In this document: piece by piece, positions 44,967 through 55,162 of the stretch
How the letters are laid out: each line of letters opens with the position of its first letter
Numbering within the stretch: the stretch's first letter is position 1
From: Geodermatophilus normandii
GTDB lineage: Bacteria; Actinomycetota; Actinomycetes; Mycobacteriales; Geodermatophilaceae
DNA: 64,000 bases
Assembly (NCBI RefSeq): GCF_003182485.1
Contig: NZ_QGTX01000001.1
Location: 1,054,001-1,118,000 of the forward strand
Reading direction: 5' to 3'
Made by a program: the position numbers and the translations under genes
Notes under the pieces: generated by a model
What the model saw: only the letters and a program-made list of their open reading frames with translations
Databases searched by the model: none
Told to the model about the DNA's origin: nothing

Positions 44967-47900
44967 GTGGACCTGCGGCTGGACGTGCTCGGGCCGACGC
45001 GGTTGCTGCGCGACGGCGTCGACGCAGACCTCGGCGGGCGCCGGCCCGCCGAGGTCCTGGCGTTGCTGGCGGCCGCCGAGGGCCGCACGGTGCCGGCCGC
45101 CGCGCTGGCCGACCGCCTCTGGCGCGGCGCCCCGCCGGCCACGGCGACGACGACGCTGCAGGGCCACGTCAGCCGCCTGCGCCGCCTGCTCGACCCCGGC
45201 CGCGGCGCCCGCGACGCCACCGTGCTGGTCACCCGCGGCGACGGCTACGCCCTCGTCCTGCCGCGCGCCGCCGTCGACGCGCACGCCTTCGCCGACCTCG
45301 TCACCGCCGGCACCGCCGCGGACGACGGCGAGGCCGCCCGGCTGCTGGGCGAGGCGCTGGCCCGCTGGCAGGACCGGCCCTACGCCGACGTCGCCGACGT
45401 GGACGACGTCGTCCCGGTGGTCGCGCGGCTGGAGGAGCTGCGGCTGGTCGCCGTGGAGCGGCTGGCCGAGGCGCGGCTGGCGCTCGGGGCGGGCGCCGAG
45501 CTCGTCCCCGACCTCACCGCGGCCGCCGCCGTCGCCCCGTTGCGCGAGCACACCGCCGCGCTGCTGGCCCGCGCGCTGTACCGGGCCGGCCGGCAGGCCG
45601 ACGCGCTCGACGTGCTGCGCCGCACCCGCGAGCGGGTCACCGACGAGCTGGGCCTCGACCCCTCCGCCGAGCTGCGCGACCTCGAGGCCGCCGTCCTGCG
45701 CCAGGACGCCGCGCTGGCCGCCCCGCCGCGCCCCGCGGCCGCCGCGCCGGTCCCCGTCCCCGCACCGGCCGGCGACGGCTTCGTGGGGCGGCCGGAGGAG
45801 CTGGCCGCGCTGGCCGGCGCCTGGGCGGCGGCGGGCGCCGGCCGCGGCACCGCCGTCGTCGTCACCGGCGAGCCGGGCATCGGCAAGACCCGGCTGGTCG
45901 AGGCGTTCGCCGCCCGCGCCGGGGCCGCCGTGCGGTGGGGCCGCTGCGCCGAGATCGGCGGGGCGCCGCCCTACTGGCCCTGGCAGCAGGTCCTCGGCGG
46001 CCTGCCCGAGGCGGCGCTCGGCGCCGACACCGGCGCCCGCTTCGCCCTCGGCCTCGACGCCGCCCGCCGGCTGCACGCCCTCGCCGCCGAGCAGCCGCTG
46101 CTCGTCGTCCTCGACGACCTGCAGTGGGCCGACGGCGACTCGCTGCACGTCCTCGAGGTGGTCCTCTCCCAGCTGCACGGCAGCCGGCTGCTGCTGGCGG
46201 TGACCTGCCGCGAGGAGGCGACCACCGACCCCGTGCTCACCCGCGTCCTCGGCCTGGCCGCCCGCCTCCCGGGTGCGCGCCGGCTGAGGCTGCCCGGGCT
46301 GGGCGCCGACGAGGTCGCCGACCTGGTCGCCGAGCTCCGGGGCGGCCCGCCTCCCGGGGCGGTCGCCGCCACGCTGGCCGAGCGCACGGGCGGCAACCCG
46401 TTCTTCGTCACCGAGCTGGCCGCGCTGCCGCCGTCGGCCGGAGAGGGTGTGCCGGCCGGGGTCCGCGACGTCGTCCGGCTGCGGCTGGCCGGCCTGCCTC
46501 CGGCCGCGCGCGGCGTGCTCGCCGCCGCCGCGGTCGCCGGCCGGGACGTGCCGGTCGGGCTGCTGGCCGCCGTCGCGCCCGGCGACGACGGGGGCGTGAC
46601 GACGGCGCTGGGCGCGGACCTGCTGGTCGAGACGTCCCCGGGCCGGGTCCGGGTGGCGCACGACCTGGTCCGCGAGGTGCTGCTGGCCGACCTCGGCCCG
46701 GTCGAGCGTGCCCGCGTGCACGGCCGGGTGGCCGACGTCCTGGAGGCCGGGCCGGCGGCGGCGACCGCGGCCGGCGCCATCGCCGTGCACCGCAGCGAGG
46801 CCGCGGCCGGCGGGCCGGACCCGGCGGCCGCGCGGGCCTGCCTGCGGGCCGCGCGCGAGGCGCTGGACCGGGCCGGTGTCGACGAGGCCGCCACGCTCGC
46901 CGACCGCGGGCTGGGGCACGTGCCGCCCGGGGAGGAGGCGCTGGCCGCGGACCTGCACCTGGTGCGCGGCCGGGCGCTGCGCCGGCTGGGCCTGCTCGAG
47001 GAGAGCGGCGCGGCGCTGCGCGCGTCGGCGGACCTCGCCCGCGGCCTCGGTGACCGCGCCCGGCTGGCCCGGGCCGCGGTCGCCTCGGCCGGCGGCGGGC
47101 TCGGCGGGTACTGGGCCTCGGTCGGCGCGCCGGCGGCCACCGACGTCGCGCTGCTGGAGGAGGCCGCCGCGGGCGCGGACGCGCTGCCACCGGAGCTGGC
47201 GTCGGCGGTGCTGGCGGCACTCGCCGTGCAGCGCGCCTCCGCGGGCGAGGCGGGCGGCCGGGAGCTGGCCGACCGCGCGCTCGCCGCGGCGGGCAGCGTC
47301 CCGTCCGCCCGGCCGCGGGCCCGCGTCGCCCGGTTCGTGGCCGACTGGACGCCCGCGCACGCCGCCCGCCGCGTGGAGCTGGCCCGGGCCCTGCTGCGCG
47401 AGTCGGCCGGTGACCCCGCCGCCGAGGCCACCGCGCTGCACCTGCTGCGCTGTGCGCTCACCGAGACGGTGCAGGCCGACGAGGCCGCGGCGGTGTCGCG
47501 CCGGTTCACCGAGCTCGCCACCCGGCGCGGCGACGGCGACCTGCTGCAGCTGGACGCCTGGTGGTCGGCGGGGATGGCGCTGGCCCGGGGCGACGCGGAC
47601 GGGGCGCGCCGCCTGGCCGACGCCGCCGTCCGCGAGGCACCGACCACCTCCCCGGCCGCCGCCGACGTGACCCGGACGTCCCGGCAGACGATCGAGGGGA
47701 TCGCGGCCTGGCACGAGCGGCGGATGGGCTCGCTGGTGCCCGAGATCGTCGACCTCGCCGCGACCGTCGACGCCAACTGGCTGGCGATCCTGGCCCTGGC
47801 GCACGCCCAGGCGGGCCGGCGCGAGCGGGCGCAGGCCGTCGTCGAGCGGTGGCTCACCCTCCCGGCGCACGGCGTCCGGGAGCCGGTGCAGACCGTGTTG

Positions 47901-48167
47901 CTCGCCGACACCGCCCTGGAGCTCGGCGACCGCGACCTCGCCGCGCCGCTGCTGCCGGCACTGGAGGGCTACGGGGACACCGTGGTGGTGCTGTGGGCCG
48001 GGACGACGGTCCTCGGGCCGGCCGCGCTCTACCGCGGCGGCGTGCTCGGGCTGCTCGGCCGCCCGGGCGCGGGGGCGGAGCTGCGGCGGGCGCTGGAGAT
48101 CTGCGAGACCTTCGGCTTCGCGCCGTTCGCCGACCGCGCCCGCACGCTGCTCGGCCGGTACGGCTGA
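44967..48167 (+). CDS. Second large SARP/AfsR-like regulator: OmpR-type HTH, BTAD, AAA ATPase, TPR tail
   Basis: The 1066-residue protein has the same plan as the regulator at 17132. The winged helix (about 1-95) has LDVLGPTRLLRDG and TLQGHVSRLRRLLDPGRG. BTAD ends DELGLDPSAELRDLEAAVL. The AAA_16 ATPase has Walker A GEPGIGKTRL near 300 and Walker B LLVVLDDLQWAD. The C-terminal half is helical, with no LuxR HTH. GTG 44967 begins exactly at the DNA-binding domain. Nearby sequence has no obvious heptamer operator, so its target genes are not evident. The two proteins share architecture but are clearly diverged. Confidence 0.88.
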   Translation: MDLRLDVLGPTRLLRDGVDADLGGRRPAEVLALLAAAEGRTVPAAALADRLWRGAPPATATTTLQGHVSRLRRLLDPGRGARDATVLVTRGDGYALVLPRAAVDAHAFADLVTAGTAADDGEAARLLGEALARWQDRPYADVADVDDVVPVVARLEELRLVAVERLAEARLALGAGAELVPDLTAAAAVAPLREHTAALLARALYRAGRQADALDVLRRTRERVTDELGLDPSAELRDLEAAVLRQDAALAAPPRPAAAAPVPVPAPAGDGFVGRPEELAALAGAWAAAGAGRGTAVVVTGEPGIGKTRLVEAFAARAGAAVRWGRCAEIGGAPPYWPWQQVLGGLPEAALGADTGARFALGLDAARRLHALAAEQPLLVVLDDLQWADGDSLHVLEVVLSQLHGSRLLLAVTCREEATTDPVLTRVLGLAARLPGARRLRLPGLGADEVADLVAELRGGPPPGAVAATLAERTGGNPFFVTELAALPPSAGEGVPAGVRDVVRLRLAGLPPAARGVLAAAAVAGRDVPVGLLAAVAPGDDGGVTTALGADLLVETSPGRVRVAHDLVREVLLADLGPVERARVHGRVADVLEAGPAAATAAGAIAVHRSEAAAGGPDPAAARACLRAAREALDRAGVDEAATLADRGLGHVPPGEEALAADLHLVRGRALRRLGLLEESGAALRASADLARGLGDRARLARAAVASAGGGLGGYWASVGAPAATDVALLEEAAAGADALPPELASAVLAALAVQRASAGEAGGRELADRALAAAGSVPSARPRARVARFVADWTPAHAARRVELARALLRESAGDPAAEATALHLLRCALTETVQADEAAAVSRRFTELATRRGDGDLLQLDAWWSAGMALARGDADGARRLADAAVREAPTTSPAAADVTRTSRQTIEGIAAWHERRMGSLVPEIVDLAATVDANWLAILALAHAQAGRRERAQAVVERWLTLPAHGVREPVQTVLLADTALELGDRDLAAPLLPALEGYGDTVVVLWAGTTVLGPAALYRGGVLGLLGRPGAGAELRRALEICETFGFAPFADRARTLLGRYG

Positions 48168-48173
48168 CCGGTG

Positions 48174-48201
48174 CCCGTGCACGTCCGCGGAGGTGCACGG
48201 G
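48174..48201. repeat. CCCGTGCAC hairpin between converging genes
   Basis: CCCGTGCAC (48174-48182) pairs perfectly with GTGCACGGG (48193-48201) around GTCCGCGGAG. It separates the SARP and SRPBCC gene ends and resembles the element at 41955. Confidence 0.7.
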
Positions 48202-48204
48202 GGA

Positions 48205-48642
48205 TCAGCCGGAGGCGCGGGCCCGGCCCTCGGCGCGGGCCTTGACCCCGGCGCAGAACTGGCGGAACGACGGGTTGAGGTCCGGCGTCGCGCGCTCGGT
48301 CACCCAGGCCAGCGGGCCGGTCTGGTCCTCGCGGACGGTGAGCACCGTGCCGCCGTCGTCCTGCGCGTCGAGCTGGTACGTGCGCTCGATGACGGCCAGG
48401 CCCAGCGGCAGCCCGCCGCGCCAGCGCATCACCTCCCGCGGCCGCAGCTCGGTGACGGTGACCGTGAACGGGCGGCTGCGGATCATCGTGGCGTAGAGCG
48501 TCAGCTGCTCCCCCAGCGCGACGCGGCCCTCGACCCGGTCGACGCCGGAGTCCCAGTCGCGCCACGAGCCGACGTCGACCAGGTCCCGCCAGACCTCCTC
48601 CGGGCTCGCGTCGATCCGGACCGTCGCCTCGTAGCTCCTCAT
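48205..48642 (-). CDS. SRPBCC family protein
   Basis: The 145-residue protein has the START/Bet v 1-like fold. The N-terminal strand YEATVRIDASPEEVWRDLVDVGSWRDWD is the polyketide-cyclase/AHA1 signature, and a long C-terminal helix FRQFCAGVKARAEGRAR follows. Such proteins bind hydrophobic ligands. Its ATG overlaps the stop of the DUF309 gene (4 bases), so it is the second gene of a two-gene operon. The ligand is unknown. Confidence 0.85.
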   Translation of the reverse strand: MRSYEATVRIDASPEEVWRDLVDVGSWRDWDSGVDRVEGRVALGEQLTLYATMIRSRPFTVTVTELRPREVMRWRGGLPLGLAVIERTYQLDAQDDGGTVLTVREDQTGPLAWVTERATPDLNPSFRQFCAGVKARAEGRARASG

Positions 48643-49133
48643 CGGACCTCCCGGGTCGAGTCTGCCCGCGGTGGTCGGGCCGGGCCAGGGCCGCGCAGCC
48701 GGAACGGCCGGTCCACGGCGAGCGGCCGGCGCGCCCACTCCACCAGCCCGGCGACGTCGACCCCGTGCGGCGGTGCCGCCGAGTACGGCGCCACGTTGCC
48801 CGCGCCCCGCTCGACCAGCCGGGCGGCGCCGCGGTCGTTGCCCCGCGCGGCGTGGGTGAGGCCGACGGCGAGCTGGGCCAGCCCCCGCCACAGCTGTCGC
48901 TCCTCCTCGGGCGCGGCCTTCCAAGCGTCCTCGAGCACCTCGTGGGCGTGGAACGGGCGGCCGGCGTCGAGCAGTCGCTGGGCCTCGGTGAGCGCCTCGT
49001 CCGGCGTGCGCGGCACCCCCTCCGGCGCCCGCTCCTCGCCGACGGCGCCGCGGGGCAGCGGGCGGCCGAGGGCGTCGCGGGGGCGGGCGTTGCGGGCCCG
49101 CCCGGCGACGTCGCGGTCGCGCGGGGAAACCAC
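48639..49133 (-). CDS. DUF309 family protein
   Basis: The 164-residue protein has the DUF309 helical core: LLDAGRPFHAHEVLEDAWKAA, then ERQLWRGLAQLAVGLTHAARGN, with the conserved His and Glu residues of that family. The catalytic function of DUF309 is unknown. GTG 49133 starts with a basic RD-rich extension (SPRDRDVAGRARNARPRDALG). It is co-translated with the following SRPBCC gene. Confidence 0.8.
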   Translation of the reverse strand: MVSPRDRDVAGRARNARPRDALGRPLPRGAVGEERAPEGVPRTPDEALTEAQRLLDAGRPFHAHEVLEDAWKAAPEEERQLWRGLAQLAVGLTHAARGNDRGAARLVERGAGNVAPYSAAPPHGVDVAGLVEWARRPLAVDRPFRLRGPGPARPPRADSTREVR

Positions 49134-49310
49134 CGGGGCATCCTCCCGCGAACACCGGGCGACGGCGCGCTGCAGGTCCGCGGAGGACTTGTCACCGGGG
49201 CCGTGTAGTGCCTGGATGACAGACGAGGACGGCCCCCCGCGCGGAGCCGCCCCCGCACCGACCCGCGGTCGCCCCGGCGACCGGTCCGGACCTGGAGGGG
49301 GGTGGGCCCC

Positions 49311-50558
49311 GTGGCCCCTGCCGTGGAGGAGCGCACCGCACTCGACCTCGAGACCGCCGTCGACACCGTCACCGCCGGCGCGCTGCGGCCGGGCCCGGGC
49401 GGCTCGGTCGGCCTGGAACTCGAGGCGCACCTGGTCGACCTCGACGCCCCGGCCGAGCGCGTGCCCTGGGCGCGGGTGACCGCCGCGCTGGCCGCGCTGC
49501 CCGCCCTCCCGGGCGGCAGCCGGGTCACCCTGGAGCCCGGCGGCCAGGTCGAGCTGTCGGGACCGCCGCTACCGGGTGCCGCCGCCGCGGTCGGGGCGCT
49601 GCGGGCCGACCGCGCGGTCCTCGCCGCCGCGCTGGCGGCCGCCCGGCTGGGCCTGGCGCCGGTCGGCGCCGACCCGCTGCGCCGGCCGGCCCGCGTCAGC
49701 CCCGCCCCGCGCTACCGCGCGATGGAGCGGCACTTCTCCGCCGTCGGCTGCGGCGCCGCGGGGACGGCGATGATGACAGCGACGGCGTCGCTGCAGGTCA
49801 ACCTGGACGCCGGCCCGCGCGGCGGGGAGAGCCGGCGGGTGGCGCTGGCCCACCGGATCGGCCCGGTGCTGGTCGCCGTCTCCGCGTGCTCGCCGCTGCT
49901 CGGCGGCCGGGCGACCGGGTGGCGCTCGTCGCGGCAGCAGGTGTGGGGCGCGCTGGACCAGGCGCGATGCGGTCCGCTGCTCGGCGGCGACGACCCGGCC
50001 GGCGAGTGGGCGCACTACGCGCTGGCCGCGCCGGTGATGCTCGTCCGCGACCCGGACACCGGCGCCGCCGAGCCGGTGCTGACCCGCACCCGCTTCGCCG
50101 ACTGGGTGACCGGCGCGGTCCCGCTGGGCGGGCGCCGCCCCACCGCGGCGGACCTCGACTACCACCTGTCCACGCTCTTCCCGCCGGTGCGGCTGCGCGG
50201 CTACCTGGAGATCCGCTACCTCGACGCCGCACCCGAGCCCTGGTGGCCGGCGCTGGCCGCCGTCACCACCGCCCTGCTCGACGACGCCCGCGCCGCCGAC
50301 GCCGCGGCCGAGGCCACCGCTCCGGTGGCCGGCGCCTGGGACCGTGCCGCCCGCGACGGGCTGGCCGACCGCGACCTGCGCACCGCCGCGGTGCGCTGCC
50401 TGGCCGCCGCGCTGGCCGTCGTCGACCCGTCCCTGCGGCCGGAGGTGGAGGCGCTGGCCGCGCTCGCCGAGGCCGGCCGCTCCCCCGGTGACGCGCTGCC
50501 CGGCGACCCGGCCGCCGCCCTCCTGGCCGCCACCGAGATCCCGGAGGTCCACCCGTGA
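49311..50558 (+). CDS. egtA: Glutamate--cysteine ligase of the ergothioneine pathway
   Basis: The 415-residue GCS2-type ligase makes gamma-glutamylcysteine, the sulfur donor for Egt[12 protein letters not shown] holds the metal-binding glutamates. [28 protein letters not shown] and [11 protein letters not shown] are the conserved substrate loops of actinobacterial EgtA. GTG 49311 has GGAGGGG at 49294-49300; an in-frame GTG at 49302 is too close to that site. It is the first gene of egtABCD and overlaps egtB in GTGA. Confidence 0.92.
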   Translation: MAPAVEERTALDLETAVDTVTAGALRPGPGGSVGLELEAHLVDLDAPAERVPWARVTAALAALPALPGGSRVTLEPGGQVELSGPPLPGAAAAVGALRADRAVLAAALAAARLGLAPVGADPLRRPARVSPAPRYRAMERHFSAVGCGAAGTAMMTATASLQVNLDAGPRGGESRRVALAHRIGPVLVAVSACSPLLGGRATGWRSSRQQVWGALDQARCGPLLGGDDPAGEWAHYALAAPVMLVRDPDTGAAEPVLTRTRFADWVTGAVPLGGRRPTAADLDYHLSTLFPPVRLRGYLEIRYLDAAPEPWWPALAAVTTALLDDARAADAAAEATAPVAGAWDRAARDGLADRDLRTAAVRCLAAALAVVDPSLRPEVEALAALAEAGRSPGDALPGDPAAALLAATEIPEVHP

Positions 50559-51862
50559 CCGCCCTGCGCGAGCAGCTCGCCCTCGACCTGGAGACCGCCC
50601 GGCGGCGGACGCTCCTGCTCACCGACCACGACGAGCCCGAGCTGCTGCGCCAGCACACCCCGCTGCTGAGCCCGCTGGTCTGGGACCTCGCGCACGTCGC
50701 GCAGCAGGAGGACCTGTGGCTGCTGCGCGGCGGCGACGCCCGCCGCCCGGGCCTGCTGCCGCCCGCGGTGGAGGCGCTCTACGACGCGTTCGCCCAGCCG
50801 CGGGCGGTGCGCGCGCGGCTGCCGCTGCTGCCACCGGTCGAGGCGCGCGCGTTCGGCCGCGAGGTGCGGGGGCGGGTGCTCGACCGGCTGGAGCGGCTCG
50901 GTCCCGATGACGATCCGTTCGACGTCGCCATGGTCGTCAGCCACGAGCAGCAGCACGACGAGACGATGCTGCAGGCGCTGGCCGTCCGCACCGGCCCGCC
51001 GCTGCTCGGGGAGGGCAGTCCGCTGCCGCCCGGGCGGCCGGGCGTGGCCGGCACGTCGGTGCTCGTCCCGGGCGGTCCGTTCGTGCTCGGGGTCGACGCC
51101 GACCACGAGCCGTTCTCGCTGGACAACGAGCGGCCCGCGCACGTCGTCGACGTGCCCGCCTTCCGCATCGGCCGGGTGCCGGTCACCAACGGCGAGTACG
51201 CGGCCTTCGTGGCAGACGGTGGCTACGACACCCCGCGCTGGTGGTCGGACCGCGGCTGGGCGCACCGGCAGGAGGCCGGGCTGCAGCGCCCGCACTACTG
51301 GAGCCCGACCGGCGCGGTGCGCACCCGCTTCGGCGTCCTCGAGGAGATCCCGCCCGACGAGCCGGTCCAGCACGTCACGTTCTTCGAGGCCGAGGCCTAC
51401 GCCGCCTGGGCAGGGGCCAGCAGGGCCGCCTGGGCCGGCGCCCGGCTGCCCACCGAGGCCGAGTGGGAGAAGGCCGCGGTGTGGGACCCGGCGGCCGGCC
51501 GCCGCAGGCGCTGGCCGTGGGGCGACGCCGACCCCACACCGGCGCTGGCCAACCTCGGCGGCTCGGCGCTGCGACCCGCGCCGGTGGGCGCCTATCCCGG
51601 TGGCGCGTCGGCGGTCGGCGCGGAGCAGATGATCGGCGACGTCTGGGAGTGGACGTCGTCGGGCTTCGAGGCCTGGCCCGGGTTCACGCCGATGCTCTAC
51701 GCCGACTACTCCGCACCGTTCTTCGGCGGCGACTACCAGGTCCTGCGCGGCGGCGCGTGGTCGGTGGAGCCCTCGATCCTGCGGCCGAGCTTCCGCAACT
51801 GGGACCACCCCGTCCGCCGGCAGGTGTTCAGCGGGTTCCGGCTCGCCTGGTCGGTGGGCTGA
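50555..51862 (+). CDS. egtB: Ergothioneine sulfoxide synthase
   Basis: The 435-residue iron enzyme joins gamma-glutamylcysteine to hercynine with oxygen. The DinB-like N-terminal domain holds the iron ligands His47 ([11 protein letters not shown]), His130 and His134 (VSHEQQHDE). The C-terminal FGE-sulfatase domain starts near 165 ([15 protein letters not shown]) and contains [11 protein letters not shown] and [12 protein letters not shown] 50555 overlaps the egtA stop and the stop overlaps egtC, so the operon is translationally coupled. Confidence 0.95.
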   Translation: MTALREQLALDLETARRRTLLLTDHDEPELLRQHTPLLSPLVWDLAHVAQQEDLWLLRGGDARRPGLLPPAVEALYDAFAQPRAVRARLPLLPPVEARAFGREVRGRVLDRLERLGPDDDPFDVAMVVSHEQQHDETMLQALAVRTGPPLLGEGSPLPPGRPGVAGTSVLVPGGPFVLGVDADHEPFSLDNERPAHVVDVPAFRIGRVPVTNGEYAAFVADGGYDTPRWWSDRGWAHRQEAGLQRPHYWSPTGAVRTRFGVLEEIPPDEPVQHVTFFEAEAYAAWAGASRAAWAGARLPTEAEWEKAAVWDPAAGRRRRWPWGDADPTPALANLGGSALRPAPVGAYPGGASAVGAEQMIGDVWEWTSSGFEAWPGFTPMLYADYSAPFFGGDYQVLRGGAWSVEPSILRPSFRNWDHPVRRQVFSGFRLAWSVG

Positions 51863-52551
51863 TGTGCCGCCACCTGGCCTGGCTGGGCCGTCCGCGGTCG
51901 CTGTCCTCGCTGGTGCTCGAGCCGCCGTCGTCGCTGCTGGTGCAGTCGTGGGCGCCGCGGCGGCAGCGGTACGGCACCGTCAACGCCGACGGCTGGGGCG
52001 TGGGGTTCTGGGCCCCGGGCCGCGAGGGACCGGCGCGGTGGCGGTCGGCCCGGCCGCTGTGGGGTGACCCGTCGTTCGCCTCGGTGGCGCCGGTGCTGGT
52101 GTCCGGGTGCGTGGTGGCCGCCGTCCGCTCGGCGACGGTCGGCATGCCGCTGGAGGAGAGCGCCGTCGCGCCGTTCACCGACGGCCGCTGGCTGCTGTCG
52201 CACAACGGCCGGGTGGACCGCGCCGTCCTGCCGCCGGTGCGCGACGCCGAGTCCACCGTGGACAGCGCGCTGCTCGCCGCGCTGGTCTCCTCCCGCGGCG
52301 TCGACCGGCTGGGCGAGACGGTGCGTGAGGTCGGTGCCGCCGATCCCGCCGCCCGGCTCAACCTGCTCGCCGCCGACGGCACCCGGCTGCTGGCCACCAC
52401 CTGGGGCGACACGCTCTCCGCGCTGGTCACCGGCGAGGGGACGGCGCTGGCCAGCGAGCCGTGGGACGACGACCCCGCCTGGACCGACGTCCCCGACCGC
52501 TCGCTGGTCGAGGTGACCCCCGACGGCCTGACCGTCACCGCCTTGGCCTGA
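51862..52551 (+). CDS. egtC: Gamma-glutamyl-hercynylcysteine sulfoxide hydrolase
   Basis: The 229-residue class II glutamine amidotransferase-like hydrolase removes glutamate from the EgtB product. The N-terminal nucleophile Cys2 in MCRHLAWLG becomes position 1 after Met removal. [10 protein letters not shown] and LLSHNGRVD are the conserved Ntn-fold loops. ATG 51862 overlaps the egtB TGA by one base. Confidence 0.94.
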   Translation: MCRHLAWLGRPRSLSSLVLEPPSSLLVQSWAPRRQRYGTVNADGWGVGFWAPGREGPARWRSARPLWGDPSFASVAPVLVSGCVVAAVRSATVGMPLEESAVAPFTDGRWLLSHNGRVDRAVLPPVRDAESTVDSALLAALVSSRGVDRLGETVREVGAADPAARLNLLAADGTRLLATTWGDTLSALVTGEGTALASEPWDDDPAWTDVPDRSLVEVTPDGLTVTALA

Positions 52552-52574
52552 CCCGCCCCGAGCAGAGGAGATCC

Positions 52575-53603
52575 GTGACGACCGCCCGCCACCTCGCCCC
52601 CTCCGATCCCGCGGCCGCGCTGCGCGCCGACGTCCTCGCCGGGCTGACCGCGACGCCGAGGTGGCTGCCGCCGCGCTGGTTCTACGACGCGCGCGGCAGC
52701 GAGCTGTTCGACGAGATCACCCGGCTGCCCGAGTACTACCCGACCCGGGCCGAGCGGGCGGTGCTCGAGGCGCACGCGGACGAGATGGCCCGGGCCTGCG
52801 GCGCCGACGTGCTCGTCGAGCTCGGCAGCGGCACCTCGGAGAAGACCCGGCTGCTGCTCGACGCGCTCACCCGGGCCGGGACGCTGCGGCGGTTCGTCCC
52901 CTTCGACGTCGACCCGACCGTGCTCGAGGCGGCCGGAGCGGCGATCGGTGGCGAGTACCCGGGCGTCGCCGTCGACGCCGTGGTCGGGGACTTCACCGAG
53001 CACCTGGCCCTGCTGCCCCGCTCGGGACGGCGGCTGGTGGCGTTCCTCGGCTCCACGATCGGCAACCTCGAGCCCGGCCCGCGGGCGGCGTTCCTCGCCG
53101 AGCTGGCCGGCACGCTGGCCCCCGGCGACGCCTTCCTGCTCGGCACCGACCTGGTCAAGGACCCCGGCCGGCTGGTCCGCGCCTACGACGACGCCGCCGG
53201 CGTGACCGCCGCGTTCAACCGCAACGTGCTGGCCGTGGTCGACCGCGAGCTCGGCGCCGACTTCGACCCGGCCGCGTTCGACCACGTGGCGCTGTGGGAC
53301 GCCGAGCACGAGTGGATCGAGATGCGGCTGCGGTCACGGACCGACCAGGTCGTCACCGTGGCGGCGCTGGACCTGACGGTGCGCTTCGCCGCGGGCGAGG
53401 ACCTGCGCACCGAGATCTCGGCCAAGTTCCGCCGCGCCGGGGTGGAGGCCGAGCTGGCCGCGGCCGGGTTGCGGATGACGCACTGGTGGACCGATCCGGC
53501 CGGCGACGTCGCCGTCTCCCTCTCGAGCAAGGACCTCCCTGCCCCCCACCCCTCGCACGCCCGGGGCGGGTCCCGGCAGGGAGGCCGTCACGACGACATC
53601 TGA
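52575..53603 (+). CDS. egtD: L-histidine N-alpha-methyltransferase
   Basis: The 342-residue enzyme trimethylates histidine to hercynine using [24 protein letters not shown] is broken by no gap, [10 protein letters not shown] binds SAM, and [20 protein letters not shown] and RTEISAKF carry the histidine-binding Asn, Tyr and Glu. GTG 52575 has AGAGGAG. The usual family end is near SLSSKD. About 25 further residues are encoded by a palindromic family A element (53534-53582), so the tail may be an acquired extension. Confidence 0.94.
   Translation: MTTARHLAPSDPAAALRADVLAGLTATPRWLPPRWFYDARGSELFDEITRLPEYYPTRAERAVLEAHADEMARACGADVLVELGSGTSEKTRLLLDALTRAGTLRRFVPFDVDPTVLEAAGAAIGGEYPGVAVDAVVGDFTEHLALLPRSGRRLVAFLGSTIGNLEPGPRAAFLAELAGTLAPGDAFLLGTDLVKDPGRLVRAYDDAAGVTAAFNRNVLAVVDRELGADFDPAAFDHVALWDAEHEWIEMRLRSRTDQVVTVAALDLTVRFAAGEDLRTEISAKFRRAGVEAELAAAGLRMTHWWTDPAGDVAVSLSSKDLPAPHPSHARGGSRQGGRHDDI
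53534..53582. repeat. Palindromic element family A, copy D, inside the egtD 3' end
   Basis: CTCCCTGCC (53534-53542) pairs with GGCAGGGAG (53574-53582). The interior CCCCCCACCCCTCGCA closely matches the reverse complement of copy A. It overlaps the last codons of egtD and stands between egtD and the DUF4397 gene. Confidence 0.75.
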
Positions 53604-53673
53604 GAGACCGCATCCGGACCTGCGGGGACGCGCGAAGGGGAGGTGTCAGCACCCCCAGATCCCGGAGGAACCC

Positions 53674-54513
53674 GTGACCCGGACCCGCACCCTCGGCATC
53701 CCCGTCGTCGGCATCCCCGTCGTCGGCATGGCCACCGTCGCCGGCACCGGCGCGCTGCTCGCGCTCGGCGTCGCCCCGGCCTCGGCGGCCGACACCGCCA
53801 CCGTCTCCGTGCTGCACGCCGTCCCGGACACCCCGGTGGACGTGTACGCCAACGGCGAGCGGCTCCTCGACGACTTCCAGCCCGGCACGCTCACCGACCC
53901 GCTCTCGCTGCCGGCCGGCTCCTACGACCTCGCGCTCTTCCCGCCGACGCCCCGACGGCTCGGGCACGCCGCTGCTGTCGGCGAACGGCGTCGCGGTGCC
54001 CGCCGGCGCGAACGCCACCGTGGCCGCCCACCTGACGGCCGACGGCCGGCCCGCGCTCACGCCGTTCGTCAACGACACCTCGGCGGTGCCCGCGGGACAG
54101 GGCCGGGTCGTCGTGCGGCACGTCGCCGCGGCGCCCGCCGTGGACGTCCGCGCCGGCGGCCAGGTCGTCGCGCCGGCCTGAGCAACCCGGACGAGGCGGC
54201 GCTCGAGGTGCCGGCCGGCACGGTCAGCGCCGACGTCGTCCTCGCCGGCACCTCCACGGTCGCGCTCGGCCCGGCCGACCTGGCCGTGACCGAGGGCGCC
54301 ACGACGATCGTCTACGCCTGGGGCTCGCAGGACGCCGGCTTCGAGCTCGCGGTCCAGACGATCGGCGGCGGGCACTCCGCGCCCTCCGGCGTCCCGGGCG
54401 GCACCGCTGGTCTGGCGGACGACAGCCTGCCCCTGCCGCTGCTCGGCCTGTCCGCGCTCGGGCTGGCCGGTGCGGGGCTGGCCGCGCGCCGGCTCGCCAC
54501 GACGCGGGCCTGA
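53674..54513 (+). pseudogene. DUF4397 secreted surface protein (two compensating frameshifts)
   Basis: About 279 codons. A signal peptide (IPVVGIPVVGMATVAG to APASA) is followed by a DUF4397 domain (VSVLHAVPDTPVDVYANGERLL) and a C-terminal SLPLPLLGLSALGLAGAGLA hydrophobic segment plus RR tail, as in sortase substrates or anchors. Reading leaves frame at about 53950-53953 (CCCC, one C too many). It continues in the next frame (DGSGTPLLSANGVAVPAG to AGGQVVAPA) until 54181. It returns at about 54177 (GLSNPDEAALEVPAG). The gene is 5 bases before a sortase gene, its likely processor. Confidence 0.78.
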
Positions 54514-54518
54514 CGGCC

Positions 54519-55162
54519 GTGCGTCCCGCCGCTGCCGGCGTTGCCCTGGGCCTCGCCCTCGCCGTGGGCGTGCCCGCGACGTGGGCGCTGACCCGGCCGC
54601 CGGCAGCGGCGGGCCCCCCGGTCGAGCAGGTGCTCCCCGCGCCGTCGGCCACCCCTCCCGCTCCCCGGACCCCGGCGTCCCCGTCCGTGACGCCGCCCCG
54701 GCGCCCGCCCCCGCCGTCGTCCCGCCCGTGCGGCTCGAGGTCCCGGCCCTCCGGGTCGACGCGCCGCTGGAGGAGTCCGGCGTCCGTCCCGACGGGCAGA
54801 TGGCGCTGCCCGACGACGTCGGCCGGGCCGGCTGGTACCGCTTCGGGCCGGTGCCCGGCGCCCCCGGGTCGGCGGTCCTCGCGGGCCACGTCGACGACGC
54901 CGAGCAGGGCCTCGGCGAGCTCGCCCCGCTGCGGGAGGCCGAGCCGGGGCAGGAGGTCCTGGTCACCGACGCCGCGGGCGCGACGACCCGCTGGCGGGTG
55001 GTCGCGCGCGAGCTGCTGGACAAGCAGGCGCTCCCGGTGGACCGGCTGTTCGCGCGCGCGGGGCCGCCGCGGCTGACGCTGGTCACCTGTGGCGGACCGT
55101 TCCTCCCCGACGTCGGCGGCTACCGCGACAACGTCGTCGTGGTCGCGGAGCCCCTCCCGTGA
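54519..55162 (+). pseudogene. Class F-like sortase (frameshifted in the linker)
   Basis: About 214 codons. The membrane anchor AGVALGLALAVGVPATWAL and a Pro-rich linker read from GTG 54519. Within about 54660-54720 the frame is lost by one base. The catalytic domain (VRLEVPALRVDAPLEESGV onward) continues in another frame. It has the sortase His in LAGHVDD, Cys in LTLVTCGG and Arg in GYRDNVVV, so it is complete. Sortases link surface proteins to the cell wall; the adjacent DUF4397 protein is the probable substrate. The end overlaps the sigma factor gene (GTGA). Confidence 0.8.

Noticed and set aside
53996-54181. A separate 61-codon gene.
   Set aside because: Its sequence is the missing middle of the DUF4397 protein, lying between two frame breaks.
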